Shown one piece after another: positions 1 through 9,010 of a stretch of DNA of 64,000 nt. The translations under genes were made by a program, and so were the position numbers. The DNA is taken from positions 1,488,001 to 1,552,000 of the forward strand of contig NZ_JACHBS010000001.1 of the NCBI RefSeq assembly GCF_014200395.1. Direction: 5' to 3'. Each line of letters starts with the position of its first letter. Position 1 is the first letter of the stretch. The notes beneath the pieces were generated by a model. That model was not told the origin of the DNA and ran no database searches. It saw only the letters and a program-made list of their open reading frames with translations. Source of the stretch: Microcella frigidaquae. GTDB lineage: Bacteria; Actinomycetota; Actinomycetes; Actinomycetales; Microbacteriaceae.

Positions 1-1
1 C

Positions 2-523
2 ACCTGCACCACGCGGCTGTCGGTGAACGCCGATGATGTTCCCGAGGGTACGCACGCTCTCGTCGTCGACCTCGGCCTGCCGCGCAATGTTGACCCCGCG
101 GTGGGGGACGTCGACGGCGTTTCGCTACTCGACCTCGAGACGATTCGCCTCCACGCTCCGCTGCTGCACTGGTCGGCCGAAGAGGATGCGCGCGCCGTCG
201 TCGACTCGGCCGCCCACGCCTACACCACCTCGGCCTCGGTCGAACCCGCGATTGTCGCGTTACGCGAACACGTTCTCGCCGTCGTCGAACGGGAGATCGA
301 ACGCACGCAGTCCCGCGATCACGACGGTCGCATCGCGGAAGCTCTGCGGCACCTCTCGGGCGTTCTCTTGCACACCCCCTCGACGTTGGCCCGCCATCAC
401 GCGGCGGCCGGCCGCTCTGACCAGGTGATGGCAGCCGTGTCGACACTCTTCGGTCTGACCGTCGACGGGCACGAACAATCACAGGCATCACCAGAGCACC
501 TGCGCCGCGACCTCCGGGCATAA
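2..523 (+). CDS. hemA: Glutamyl-tRNA reductase, C-terminal part (cut by window edge)
   Basis: This is the 3' part of a gene that runs in from before base 1; the reading frame is open from base 2. Glutamyl-tRNA reductase makes glutamate-1-semialdehyde from Glu-tRNA with NADPH, the first committed step of C5 haem synthesis. The visible part begins in the NADPH-binding domain, with the family-typical DLGLPRNVDP stretch near its start. It then has the helical dimerisation domain, in which ALRHLSGVLLHTPS is typical. The catalytic N-terminal domain is outside the window. The stop codon is three bases before the GTG of nucS, so the two may be co-transcribed. The assignment rests on the conserved Leu-Pro-Arg-Asn-Val-Asp segment and the helical C-terminus. 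Confidence 0.85.
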   Translation, partial: TCTTRLSVNADDVPEGTHALVVDLGLPRNVDPAVGDVDGVSLLDLETIRLHAPLLHWSAEEDARAVVDSAAHAYTTSASVEPAIVALREHVLAVVEREIERTQSRDHDGRIAEALRHLSGVLLHTPSTLARHHAAAGRSDQVMAAVSTLFGLTVDGHEQSQASPEHLRRDLRA

Positions 524-526
524 CGG

Positions 527-1222
527 GTGCGTCTCGTCATTGCCCGCTGCTCGGTCGACTACGCCGGTCGGCTCAGCGCGCACCTGCCGCTCGCGACGCG
601 CCTGCTGATCCACAAGAGCGACGGCAGCCTGCTCGTGCACGCCGATTCCCTCAGCTACAAGCCACTCAACTGGATGAGCCCGCCGTGCACGCTCGTCGTC
701 GATGAGCCCGACGACGACCAGCGCGAGGCCGGCGTGGTCGAGCTGTGGCGCGTCACGCACGCGAAGACGGCCGACCTGCTCGTGGTGAGCATCCACGAGG
801 TGCTGCACGACTCGGCGCACGAGCTTGGCGTCGACCCGGGTCTGCAGAAAGACGGTGTCGAGGCCCACCTGCAGAAGCTGCTGGCCGAGCACATCGAGCT
901 GCTTGGGCCGGGCTTCACGCTCGTGCGCCGCGAGTACATGACGGCGATCGGCCCGGTCGACATTTTGGCGCGCGACGCGAGCGGAGCGTCCGTTGCCGTC
1001 GAGATCAAGCGCCGGGGCGGCATCGACGGTGTCGAGCAGCTGACGCGCTACCTCGAGCTCATGAACCGCGACCCGCTGCTCGCGCCGGTGGCCGGCGTGT
1101 TCGCCGCGCAGGAGATCACGCCGCAGGCGCGCACGCTCGCCGAAGACCGCGGCATCCGCTGCCTGCTGCTCGACTACGACGCCATGCGCGGCATGGACGA
1201 CGGGGTTCCGCGCCTCTTCTAG
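527..1222 (+). CDS. nucS: Endonuclease NucS (EndoMS), mismatch-specific
   Basis: This 231-residue protein has the size and two-part layout of NucS/EndoMS: an N-terminal DNA-binding dimerisation domain (about 1-110) and a C-terminal RecB-like nuclease domain. The nuclease core is readable as Asp145 (GPVDILARD), then Glu159-x-Lys161 (VAVEIKRRG), with Gln171 in the following helix. In actinobacteria and archaea this enzyme cuts both strands at mismatches and provides a MutS/MutL-independent mismatch repair. The last residues (VPRLF) resemble a sliding-clamp-binding tail; that is an inference. The start is GTG at 527, directly after hemA. No MutS or MutL gene is in the window. Confidence 0.93.
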   Translation: MRLVIARCSVDYAGRLSAHLPLATRLLIHKSDGSLLVHADSLSYKPLNWMSPPCTLVVDEPDDDQREAGVVELWRVTHAKTADLLVVSIHEVLHDSAHELGVDPGLQKDGVEAHLQKLLAEHIELLGPGFTLVRREYMTAIGPVDILARDASGASVAVEIKRRGGIDGVEQLTRYLELMNRDPLLAPVAGVFAAQEITPQARTLAEDRGIRCLLLDYDAMRGMDDGVPRLF

Positions 1223-1345
1223 TTGCTCGCGCGCACCCCGCCTTTTGGGAGTGGGATGCGGAGCCTTTCCCAGCCAGAACCCCTCCCGCCCCGGCACAAG
1301 GCTGGATACTCTTCACTTTCACCCACTCGCAGGGAGCCCGAACCC

Positions 1346-3298
1346 GTGCAGCACTACCCGAATTCTCGCGCGCGCCGTCGTGCCGCGGCGGCCGCCTGGG
1401 CCGTCACGCTCGGCCTGGCGGGCGTCGTCGTGCCCACCTCTCCCCTCTCGCCGGCCGCGGCACTGCAGAGCCCCACCGCCTGCGCGCCCGTCGCGCTCGA
1501 GAACGGGTCGTTCGAGACCCCGAGCATCGCCGCCAACAGCTGGTCGTCGGTGCTCGAGTCGGCCGTTCCCGGCTGGGAGACCAGCGCGACCGACAACCGC
1601 ATCGAGATCTGGCGCTCACCGTTCCAGGGCGTGCCGGTGCCGCAGGGCTCGCAGTTCGCGGAGATCAATGCGAACCAGCGGGCGACGATGTTCCAGGACA
1701 TCGCCACGACCCCGGGCGAGACGATCCGCTGGCAGGTGCAGCACCGCGGCCGCACCGGCGTCGACGTCATGGAGGTGCGCCTGGGCGCGCCCGACACGAC
1801 CCTCGCACTGCAGACGACGGCGTCGACCGGTCTCACCTGGACCACCTACTCCGGCCTGTACACCGTTCCGGCCGGGCAGACGACGACGCGGCTCGCGTTC
1901 GTGTCGATCAGCAGCGCCAACGGCAACGCCACCTTCGGCAACTTCATCGACGACGTCTCGGTGACCTCGAGCGCCTGCCTCGTCACGACCAAGAGCGTCG
2001 ACACCTCCGCCGCGAGCGACCCCGTGCGCCTCGGCGAGACGCTCACCTACACGATCGCGACGCGCAACGACGGGGGCGCCGCAGCGACGGGTGTCGTGCT
2101 CAGCGACGTGCTGCCGGCCGGCGTGACGCTCGTGCCCGGATCCCTGAACTCTGACCTCGGCACGTACGACCCGGCGACGCGCGAGCTGCGGGTGCCGGTC
2201 GGCGCGGGGGCGACGGAGTCGTCGGGCGGAAGCCTCGCGGTCGGAGCATCCGCCGCGGTCAGCTTCTCGGTCGTCGTCGACGACGTCGCCGCGCTGGCGG
2301 GGGTCGAGAACACGGCGACCGCGCAGTTCACCGACACCGTCACCGCAACGGCCATGACGTCGACCTCGAACACGACCGAGACCGCCGTCGCACCGGATGC
2401 GCCCGCGCTCTCGATCGTGACCACCGGCACGGTGAGCCCGGCCGAGCGGCAGGACGCCGCGGCCGTCGGCGACACGATCACCTGGTCGTACCTCGTCACC
2501 AACACCGGCGACGTCACGCTGACCGACGTCGGCGTCATCGACACCGAGGGCGGCACGATCACCTGCGTTCCGACCACGCTCGCGGTCGACGAGACGGCGA
2601 CGTGCACCGCCACCGCGGTGCGCACGGTCGACGCGGCCGACCTCGGCGCCGGCTCGGTGGCCAACGGCGCCGTCGCGCGGGCGACGCCGCCGTTCGGGGC
2701 CGCGGCCGTCGAGTCGGCCGAGTCGATCGCCACGATCAGCACGGCCGCTCTGCAGCCGGCGATCACCGTGGCCGTGACGCACGAGAACCTGAGCGCGACC
2801 GACCCAGGCGGCACGCCGATCGCGGGCGACCGCATCCGTGCCTGGTTCACCGTCACGAACGCCGGCAACGCGCCGCTCGACAACGTCACCGTCGATGACC
2901 CCGTCTTCGGCACCGTCACGTGCGATGCGATCGCCCTCGAACCGGGCGCGTGGACGACGTGCTGGGCCGTCGACGAGTACATCGTGACCGACGACGACGC
3001 TCTCGCGGGCACCATCTCGCGCACCGTCCGCGCCGCCGGTGTCTCGGTGGTCGGCGTGACGGACGTCGTCTGGGACGACGAGCTCGCCGCCCTGCCGGTC
3101 GACAGCGACCTGCCGACGCTGCCGCTGCCCGACGACGAGGGCGAGGGCGACGCGAGTGACGATGCCGCCCTCACCGGCGGTGGGCTCGCGGCGACCGGTC
3201 CATCGCCCGCTCTGCCCCTGCTGCTTGCGCTCGCTCTGGCGCTGTCGGTGGCCGGGGCGCTGACGCTGCGCTCACTCCGTTCGCGCGCCGCACGCTAG
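1346..3298 (+). CDS. Secreted DUF11-type repeat surface protein with LAATG sorting signal
   Basis: This 650-residue exported protein begins at GTG 1346, chosen because an AGGGAG Shine-Dalgarno stands about ten bases upstream and a signal peptide follows at once (RRR, then a hydrophobic stretch ending near AAAL). After it comes a galactose-binding/choice-of-anchor-like domain (about 45-215, starting ALENGSFE). Repeated Ig-like DUF11 domains follow, with phrases such as TNTGDVTLTDV and TNAGNAPLDNV. The C-terminus has an acidic linker, LAATG at residues 614-618, a hydrophobic helix and an Arg-rich tail. LAxTG is the signal of class E sortases, and such a sortase lies at 33.5-34.3 kb. The role is probably structural or adhesive; the ligand is unknown. 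Confidence 0.8.
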   Translation: MQHYPNSRARRRAAAAAWAVTLGLAGVVVPTSPLSPAAALQSPTACAPVALENGSFETPSIAANSWSSVLESAVPGWETSATDNRIEIWRSPFQGVPVPQGSQFAEINANQRATMFQDIATTPGETIRWQVQHRGRTGVDVMEVRLGAPDTTLALQTTASTGLTWTTYSGLYTVPAGQTTTRLAFVSISSANGNATFGNFIDDVSVTSSACLVTTKSVDTSAASDPVRLGETLTYTIATRNDGGAAATGVVLSDVLPAGVTLVPGSLNSDLGTYDPATRELRVPVGAGATESSGGSLAVGASAAVSFSVVVDDVAALAGVENTATAQFTDTVTATAMTSTSNTTETAVAPDAPALSIVTTGTVSPAERQDAAAVGDTITWSYLVTNTGDVTLTDVGVIDTEGGTITCVPTTLAVDETATCTATAVRTVDAADLGAGSVANGAVARATPPFGAAAVESAESIATISTAALQPAITVAVTHENLSATDPGGTPIAGDRIRAWFTVTNAGNAPLDNVTVDDPVFGTVTCDAIALEPGAWTTCWAVDEYIVTDDDALAGTISRTVRAAGVSVVGVTDVVWDDELAALPVDSDLPTLPLPDDEGEGDASDDAALTGGGLAATGPSPALPLLLALALALSVAGALTLRSLRSRAAR

Positions 3299-3312
3299 GC
3301 GGCCGCATCGAC

Positions 3313-3346
3313 GAACTGCCCCGGCTTCAACCAGCCGGGGCAGTTC
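3313..3346. terminator. Bidirectional hairpin terminator
   Basis: There is a perfect 14-bp inverted repeat (GAACTGCCCCGGCT and its complement) around the six-base loop TCAACC. It lies exactly between two convergent genes, ending at 3298 (plus) and 3359 (minus). No long U-tract follows, which is common in high-GC actinobacteria. Confidence 0.8.
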
Positions 3347-3358
3347 GAGGCGGTTCGA

Positions 3359-4888
3359 TCAGGCGGTCGTCGTGGATGCCCGCCGCGCGCCGCGCAGGGC
3401 CATGAGCGCGGCACCCGCGAGGGCGAGGGTGAGACCGGCCAGGCCCGCACCGACGGCCACCGGCGAGGCACCGGTCGCGGCGAGCTGGAGCTGCTGCCCG
3501 TTGACCGCGACCACGTAGCAGTTCTCGTCGATCTCGACGTACTGCGAGGCGCTCACCTCGGCGTCCTGCGAGAAGCCGACGAGGCGCAGCTCGTGCTCAC
3601 CGGGGATGCACGCCTCCTCCGGAATGATGACCTCGTTCGAGAACGAGCCGCTCGGGTCGGTGATGCCGGAGTACAGCTCGATCGGGTCGGAGTACATGGT
3701 GAGGGTGTAGGCGCTCTCGGGGTCGAGGCCCGAGCCCTCGAGCAGCGCACTGTTGCCGGCATAGATGTCGCCGGGGCCGAAGTCGAGAGCGAGGGCGAGA
3801 TCCGGCGCCGTGATGTCGCCGTAGTCCCCGGGCCCCGTCGTGCCGGTGCCGGCTCCGTTGGTCGCCGCGGCGATGCAGTCGTAGGTCTCGGCCGCCGTGA
3901 ACCCGTTCACGGTGACAGGCATCGAGGTGCCGGTGCCGGTGAGGATGTCCGTCGGATCGGCGATGTTGGTGCAGGTCACGGCCCAGCTGGTGACGACGAC
4001 GTCTTCGGCGAAGGCCCAGATCTGGGCGGAGGCGCCCCCGTTGACCCAGGCGTGGCGGTCGATGTAGGGCGCGGGGATGCTCTCGACGCGGAAGAGGGTC
4101 TCGGCGACGCTCTGGCGACCGGCCGCATCGACGATCTCCGTCTTGAAGGCCCAGAACGACCCGGCGACGTAGATGTCAGCCCAGACCTCACCGACGCCGC
4201 AGTGCTCCGCCCCGATCTCGAGGGCGCCGCCGCTGAAGGTCGAGCACGGCAGGGCGTTCGAGCCGAGGAACGGGCTGTTGGAGTCGGACACGACCGACCA
4301 GGACGCGGCGCCCGGCGCTGCGTACGAGACCATCGTGGTCGTGCCGTCGAGCGCGAGGGGCGCGTAGATGATCGGCGAGGTCAGGCGCGGCGCGACGCTG
4401 TAGACGCCGCCGCTCTTGCTGAACCGCACCCACTGCGAGAAGTCCTCCGCCGCGCTGTTCGAGATGTCGTCCACGCGGCAGCATTCCTCGACGTAGAGCT
4501 CGTACAGTCCGTCGGGCAGGCTCGACAGGTCGCCCTGGAACGTCTCGACGACCTGGGCGTACAGCGGCTCATCCGACTCGACCTCGCTGATCACCTCGAG
4601 CGTCACGCCGGTCGAGATGCCCGTGCCGGGTGCGTCGGCATACGAGGAGATCGCGCGAACATCGGTCGTGTTGCCAAGCCCGACGAAGGTGTCGTGGTCG
4701 TTGCTGGCCCAGGCGGTCACGATCTCCCAGGTGGCGGTGTCGCCGGAGACCGAGAAGTCGGGGCCGCTGGCGCGGAAGTGGCTGGCCGAGGCGGCGCTGG
4801 CGAGCACGCCGGTCGCGGTAGCCGCGAGGGCGACGACGGCGAGCGCCGCGGTCGCCCGCGACCGCAGCAGGCGGGAGGGGTTCGTCAC
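3359..4888 (-). CDS. Secreted cell-wall protein with LAATG sorting signal
   Basis: This 509-residue protein begins at GTG 4888, preceded by AAAGGA about eight bases upstream. The N-terminus is a signal peptide (SRLLRSR, hydrophobic core, cleavage likely near SASA/SHF). The middle has no domain I can name. It is beta-rich and contains paired cysteines (EECCRVD, CTNIAD, and others) that could form disulfides outside the cell. The C-terminal half has an Ig-like stretch (LALDFGPGDIYAGNSALLEGSGLDPES) typical of cell-surface modules. The end carries LAATG at 469-473, a hydrophobic helix and an Arg-rich tail, so it is a predicted class E sortase substrate. It is tail-to-tail with the preceding surface protein. 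Function is unknown. Confidence 0.72.
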   Translation of the reverse strand: MTNPSRLLRSRATAALAVVALAATATGVLASAASASHFRASGPDFSVSGDTATWEIVTAWASNDHDTFVGLGNTTDVRAISSYADAPGTGISTGVTLEVISEVESDEPLYAQVVETFQGDLSSLPDGLYELYVEECCRVDDISNSAAEDFSQWVRFSKSGGVYSVAPRLTSPIIYAPLALDGTTTMVSYAAPGAASWSVVSDSNSPFLGSNALPCSTFSGGALEIGAEHCGVGEVWADIYVAGSFWAFKTEIVDAAGRQSVAETLFRVESIPAPYIDRHAWVNGGASAQIWAFAEDVVVTSWAVTCTNIADPTDILTGTGTSMPVTVNGFTAAETYDCIAAATNGAGTGTTGPGDYGDITAPDLALALDFGPGDIYAGNSALLEGSGLDPESAYTLTMYSDPIELYSGITDPSGSFSNEVIIPEEACIPGEHELRLVGFSQDAEVSASQYVEIDENCYVVAVNGQQLQLAATGASPVAVGAGLAGLTLALAGAALMALRGARRASTTTA

Positions 4889-5025
4889 GGGGATGTCCTT
4901 TCGGGTGACGAGGGCAGAGGACTCCGCGAGTGAATCAGAAAAGAATCAGCTTCTACTAATGTCCGATCGCCGCGGGCGTTCGCAAAGCGTCAATACGCTC
5001 GCGAGTCTTGGCGGTCGAGCCTCGA

Positions 5026-6399
5026 TCAGGCTCTGCCGATGGAACTGCGATGAGCCCGCCCGCCGCGCGCGAGCAGTAACGCGCCGAGGAGGATCCCCGC
5101 TGCCCCCGCGCCCATCGCGAGCGACCAGGGAGCGCTCCCCGTCGCGGCGAGTTCCGGCGTGGGCGCCACGTCGACGGTGCCGACGTAGGTCGCCGTCACC
5201 GTCTGGACGACGTTGGTGGCGGAGAGGGTGAACTCGAAGTCACCCGCGGTCGTCGGAGTGCCCGAGATCACGCCGGACTCGGTGTCGAGACTCAGTCCCG
5301 CCGGCAGTGCGCCGTCGGAGATGGCGAAATCGGCGCCAGGCGTTCCGGACGACACCGCGGCGCGGAACGTCACGGGAGCGCCCACAACGAGAGTCGGAAG
5401 GGTGTCGGTGTCGGCCAGCACGGCGGGCGTCTCGATGGTGACAACCGAGACGGTGCCGCTGTTCTGGTTGGCGACCCAGGCGAGGGTGCCGTCGGGCGAG
5501 AACGCCATGGCTCGTGCACCCGACTGCACGGCGATCTCCGAGCCGCGGGTTGCCCCGGCTGCGAGGTCGACGACCGAGACGGTGCTCGGGCCGAGGTTCA
5601 CGACGTACGCCGTGGTGCCGTCGGGGGTCACGGCGACCTCCCACGGGCTGTTTCCGACCGTGATCGGGCTCGTCGTCGTGCGGGTGGCGACGTCGATGAC
5701 CGAGACCGTGTTGTTGCCATGGTTGGTGACGTAGGCCGTGGCGCCATCGGGCGCGAAGGCGACGCCGAGGGGAGCCGGACCCACCGGAATGGTCGCCACG
5801 ACCGACGCCGTGGCCGTATCGATCACCGAGACGGTGTCGGCACCGATATTGGTCACGAAGGCCTCCGCGCCATCCGGCGACACGGCGACTCCGAAGGGCT
5901 GGTCGCCGACCGCGATCGGGGTGCCTGTCGTGCCGGCTGCGACATCGATCACCGAGATGGTGTCGCTCGCGCGGTTTGTGACATACGCCGTCGAGCCGTC
6001 CGGGGTCACCGCGACATCGTGGGGCGATTGGCCGACGGCGATGGAGGATGCGGCCGTGCTGGTAGCCACGGTGATCACCGACACCGTGTTGCTGTCGAGA
6101 TTCGTGACGAAGGCCGTCGACCCGTCCGGAGTGAAGGCCACCCCATGCGGCCGTGCACCCACGGAGATGGTCGCCGTCACCGCCTGCGTGTCGGCGTCGA
6201 TGACCGAAACGGAGTTGCTGTTCAGGTTCGTCACGTACACGAGCGAGCCGTCGGGCGAGACGGCGACTCCGACCGGCAGGGCTCCGACGGAGATGGTGGC
6301 GACGACGGTAGCTGCCGATGCCGGCAGCGCGCCCAGCGAGATCAGCAATGCGGCCGAGACGGCGGTCACGGCCGCCCCGCGCGTGAGGTCGAGAGACAC
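5026..6399 (-). CDS. YVTN beta-propeller surface protein with LAATG sorting signal
   Basis: I placed the start at GTG 6399, which has CGGAG about eight bases upstream and opens a clean signal peptide (SLDLTRG, hydrophobic core, ASA cleavage site). The frame stays open further upstream, but that extension reads like antisense of the neighbouring phosphatase gene. The 457-residue protein has seven YVTN-type repeats of about 42 residues, each of the form VG..P.GVA..PDG..AYVTN....TVSVID, as expected for a seven-bladed propeller. A putative-Ig (He_PIG-like) domain follows (about 330-410). The end has LAATG at 417-421, a hydrophobic helix and Arg/His-rich tail, so the protein is predicted to be anchored by a class E sortase. 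Likely an extracellular binding scaffold; the ligand is unknown. Confidence 0.8.
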   Translation of the reverse strand: MSLDLTRGAAVTAVSAALLISLGALPASAATVVATISVGALPVGVAVSPDGSLVYVTNLNSNSVSVIDADTQAVTATISVGARPHGVAFTPDGSTAFVTNLDSNTVSVITVATSTAASSIAVGQSPHDVAVTPDGSTAYVTNRASDTISVIDVAAGTTGTPIAVGDQPFGVAVSPDGAEAFVTNIGADTVSVIDTATASVVATIPVGPAPLGVAFAPDGATAYVTNHGNNTVSVIDVATRTTTSPITVGNSPWEVAVTPDGTTAYVVNLGPSTVSVVDLAAGATRGSEIAVQSGARAMAFSPDGTLAWVANQNSGTVSVVTIETPAVLADTDTLPTLVVGAPVTFRAAVSSGTPGADFAISDGALPAGLSLDTESGVISGTPTTAGDFEFTLSATNVVQTVTATYVGTVDVAPTPELAATGSAPWSLAMGAGAAGILLGALLLARGGRAHRSSIGRA

Positions 6400-6534
6400 G
6401 AGAGGCTCCGATTCGAAGAAGTCGCGGTGACCGCGGGTCAGCCGAACGAGAAGGGGTGCGGTGCGCCATGGTCTCAAGGTCGCCGACCAGACGCACCTGA
6501 CGGGGGCGGCCCCGCGTTCGCCTTGCGCCAATGC

Positions 6535-6556
6535 GGCTCTGGATACGCTCAGAGCC
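6535..6556 (+). promoter_or_regulatory. Hairpin directly upstream of the phosphatase start codon
   Basis: GGCTCTG and CAGAGCC form a perfect 7-bp stem around an eight-base loop and end two bases before the ATG at 6559. No clear Shine-Dalgarno is seen. It could be an operator or a structure limiting initiation; the role is inferred from position only. Confidence 0.35.
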
Positions 6557-6558
6557 TC

Positions 6559-7218
6559 ATGACATCCCTCCCCTACACCGCGATCCTGCTCGACCTCGAC
6601 GGCACGATCACCGACTCGGCGCCCGGCATCACCGACACGCTGGCCTACACGTTCGCGGCTCTGGGGCGGCAGGTGCCCGATGCCGACGAGCTGCTGCGCT
6701 ACGTCGGCCCGCCGATTCTCGACTCGTTCCGCGACCGCGCCGGCATGACCCTCGACGAGCGGATGCGGGCGCTCGAGATCTACCGCGAGCGGTACCTCGA
6801 CCGCGGCGCCTACGACGCCGTGCTCTACCCCGGCATGGGCGAGCTCGTGCGCGATATCGCCGAGGCGGGCATCCCCCTCAGCCTCGCGACCTCCAAGCCC
6901 GAGCTGCCGGCGACGCTCATGCTCGAGCACTTCACGATCGCCCAGCACTTCACGATCATCACCGGCGCGTCGGCCGACGAGACCCGCAGCGCGAAGGCCG
7001 ACGTGGTCGCCGAGGCCCTGGTGCGCCTGCGCGCGATGGATGCCGATCTCTCGCGCCCCGTCATGGTCGGCGACCGCGTGCACGACGTCGAGGGGGCTGC
7101 CGCCCACGGCATTCCGACCATCGCGGTGCGCTGGGGCTACGGCGATGACGCCGAGCACGCGCACGCGGTGGCGGTCGCCGACGATGTCGCCGCGCTGCGG
7201 GGGCTGCTCGGCCTGTAG
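6559..7218 (+). CDS. HAD-superfamily phosphatase (phosphoglycolate phosphatase-like)
   Basis: This 219-residue protein is a soluble HAD hydrolase. The motifs are in order: motif I DLDGT (nucleophile Asp12, acid/base Asp14), motif II in SLATSKPE, the motif III lysine probably in the KADVVAEAL helix (SAKADVV), and motif IV GDRVHDVEGA. The small helical cap lies between motif I and motif II, as in the Gph/PGMB-like subfamily. The substrate cannot be read from the sequence; phosphoglycolate, nucleotides or sugar phosphates are all possible. Start ATG 6559 gives DLDGT at the usual distance from the N-terminus. It is divergent from the propeller gene and followed after 94 bases by the aldehyde dehydrogenase gene. 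Confidence 0.82.
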   Translation: MTSLPYTAILLDLDGTITDSAPGITDTLAYTFAALGRQVPDADELLRYVGPPILDSFRDRAGMTLDERMRALEIYRERYLDRGAYDAVLYPGMGELVRDIAEAGIPLSLATSKPELPATLMLEHFTIAQHFTIITGASADETRSAKADVVAEALVRLRAMDADLSRPVMVGDRVHDVEGAAAHGIPTIAVRWGYGDDAEHAHAVAVADDVAALRGLLGL

Positions 7219-7312
7219 CCCCCGCACAAAGGGGGAGGGAGCCTCCGGCCGCCGCGAGTAGGGTCGAAGCGCTGTCGCCTCACTGACGAGGGGCAGCGGA
7301 AGGACGCCTGAG

Positions 7313-9010
7313 ATGGCCACGATCGCCGAGCTCGAGCCCACCCTCCGCACCCTGCGCGCGGGGGCGGAGCACTGGGTGCGCATGACGATGCCCGAGCGGC
7401 GCGCGCTGCTGCGCGCCATCCGCGCCGCCGCTCTCGAGGCGGCCCCCGCCTGGGTCGAGGCGGCGTGCGCGGTGAAGCGCATCGACCCGCACAGTCCCGC
7501 CGCGGGCGAGGAGTGGTCGAGCGGCCCGTACGCGCTCATCAGCGCGACGAGTGCGATCGAGAAGACCCTCGGCCTGCTCGAGAAGGGCCGCTCGCCGCTC
7601 GACGAGGTCGAGCTCGGCACGGCTCCGGGGGGTCGAACGACGCTCAAGGTCTTTCCGTATCTCACGAAAGACCTCGTGCTGCCTGGCTACGAGGCGCGGC
7701 TGTGGCTGCGGCCGGGCGTCTCGCTCGACCAGGCGCGCCGCGGCATCGCGCGCGCGCTGCGCGACCCGAACCGCCCGGCCCGCGTCACTCTCGTGCTCGG
7801 TGCGGGCAACATCACGGGCATTCCCGCCCTCGACGTGCTGACCGCGCTCTACGGCGAGGCCTCGGCCGTGATCGTCAAGCTCAACCCCGTCAACAGCGCC
7901 ATCGGCGATGCCCTGCGCGCCGCGTTCGCGCCTCTCATCGAGCTGGGCGTCGTGCACATCACCGAGGGCGACCACGAGCTGGGCGCCGCCCTCATCGCGC
8001 ATGACGCGGTGGATGCGGTGCACATCACCGGCAGCAAGCACAGCCATGACGCCATCGTCTGGGGCACCGACGCCGAGGCCGCGAAGCGCAAGAAGGCCGG
8101 CACGCCCCTGCTGACGAAGCCGATCACGAGCGAGCTCGGCGGCGTCGGCCCGTCGATCGTGGTGCCGGAGGACGGCTGGACGAGCGAGAACGTCGACGAG
8201 ATCGCACGCGCGATCGCCACCGAGCGCCTGCACAACAGCGGCTTCAACTGCGTCGCGACGCAGATCGTCGTCATCCCGGCCGCGTGGCAGCGCGCCGACG
8301 AGTTCGTCGAGGCGCTCAAGCGGCGGCTCGCCGAGGCGCCCGAGCGGCCGGCCTACTACCCGGGAGCATCCAGCCGCCAGCTCGCGACCGTCACCGTGCA
8401 CCCCGAGGCGAGCGTGCTCGGCGGCGACCCCGAGGCTCCGCGCACCCTCGTCGACCACCTCGACCCCGAGAAGGCCGACGAGCACCTGTTCACGGTCGAG
8501 GCGTTCGGCCCGGTGCTCGGCGTCGTGCGGCTGCCCGGCTCGCGTGAACCGCAGGCGTTCCTCGACGCCGCCGTGCGCTTCGCCAACGATCGCCTGGTCG
8601 GGCACCTGGGCGCGGGCATCCACATCCACCCCCGCACGCGCGAGGCGCTGGGCGAGCACTTCGATCGCGCCGTCGCCGAGCTGCACTACGGCACGATCGG
8701 CATCAACGCCTGGACGGGCACGGTGTTCGGCATGCCCGGCGGCAGCTGGGGCGCCTACCCGGGCAACACGCTCGCCGAGGTCGGCAGCGGCATCGGCGTG
8801 GTGCACAACGCGCTGCTGCTCGACCCCGAGCATGTCGAGCGCACGGTCGGCTCGGGCGTGTGGAAGCCCTCGCCCACCCCGCTGTGGTTCGTCGACAACC
8901 GCACGGCGCACGTCACCGCGCGGCGCCTCACGCGGTTCGCGGGCATCGACTCGTGGGTCATCGCCGCCCCCATCGGCGCCGCCGCCATCGACAGCTATCG
9001 AAAGGGATGA
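7313..9010 (+). CDS. Aldehyde dehydrogenase family protein
   Basis: This 565-residue member of the NAD(P)-dependent aldehyde dehydrogenase superfamily oxidises an aldehyde to the acid or an acyl derivative. Visible parts are the cofactor fold (VTLVLGAGNITGIPALD, then VHITGSKHSHDAI), the general base Glu274 in SELGG, and the catalytic Cys313 in NSGFNCVATQ. It is longer than the usual 480-500 residues, with about 100 extra residues before the cofactor domain. Its spacing also differs from classic ALDHs, so the substrate should not be assumed. The stop overlaps the start of the following GMC oxidoreductase gene (ATGA at 9007-9010). This coupling suggests that the oxidase supplies the aldehyde. 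Confidence 0.85.
   Translation: MATIAELEPTLRTLRAGAEHWVRMTMPERRALLRAIRAAALEAAPAWVEAACAVKRIDPHSPAAGEEWSSGPYALISATSAIEKTLGLLEKGRSPLDEVELGTAPGGRTTLKVFPYLTKDLVLPGYEARLWLRPGVSLDQARRGIARALRDPNRPARVTLVLGAGNITGIPALDVLTALYGEASAVIVKLNPVNSAIGDALRAAFAPLIELGVVHITEGDHELGAALIAHDAVDAVHITGSKHSHDAIVWGTDAEAAKRKKAGTPLLTKPITSELGGVGPSIVVPEDGWTSENVDEIARAIATERLHNSGFNCVATQIVVIPAAWQRADEFVEALKRRLAEAPERPAYYPGASSRQLATVTVHPEASVLGGDPEAPRTLVDHLDPEKADEHLFTVEAFGPVLGVVRLPGSREPQAFLDAAVRFANDRLVGHLGAGIHIHPRTREALGEHFDRAVAELHYGTIGINAWTGTVFGMPGGSWGAYPGNTLAEVGSGIGVVHNALLLDPEHVERTVGSGVWKPSPTPLWFVDNRTAHVTARRLTRFAGIDSWVIAAPIGAAAIDSYRKG

Noticed and set aside
4889..5025. Possible promoter with TTGACG in the gap upstream of the 509-residue surface protein
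   Set aside because: The -35-like hexamer is present on the minus strand, but no acceptable -10 stands 16-18 bases downstream.
6400..7665. Upstream extension of the propeller protein frame on the minus strand
   Set aside because: It runs antisense through the HAD phosphatase gene, while a good ribosome site and signal peptide mark the start at 6399.
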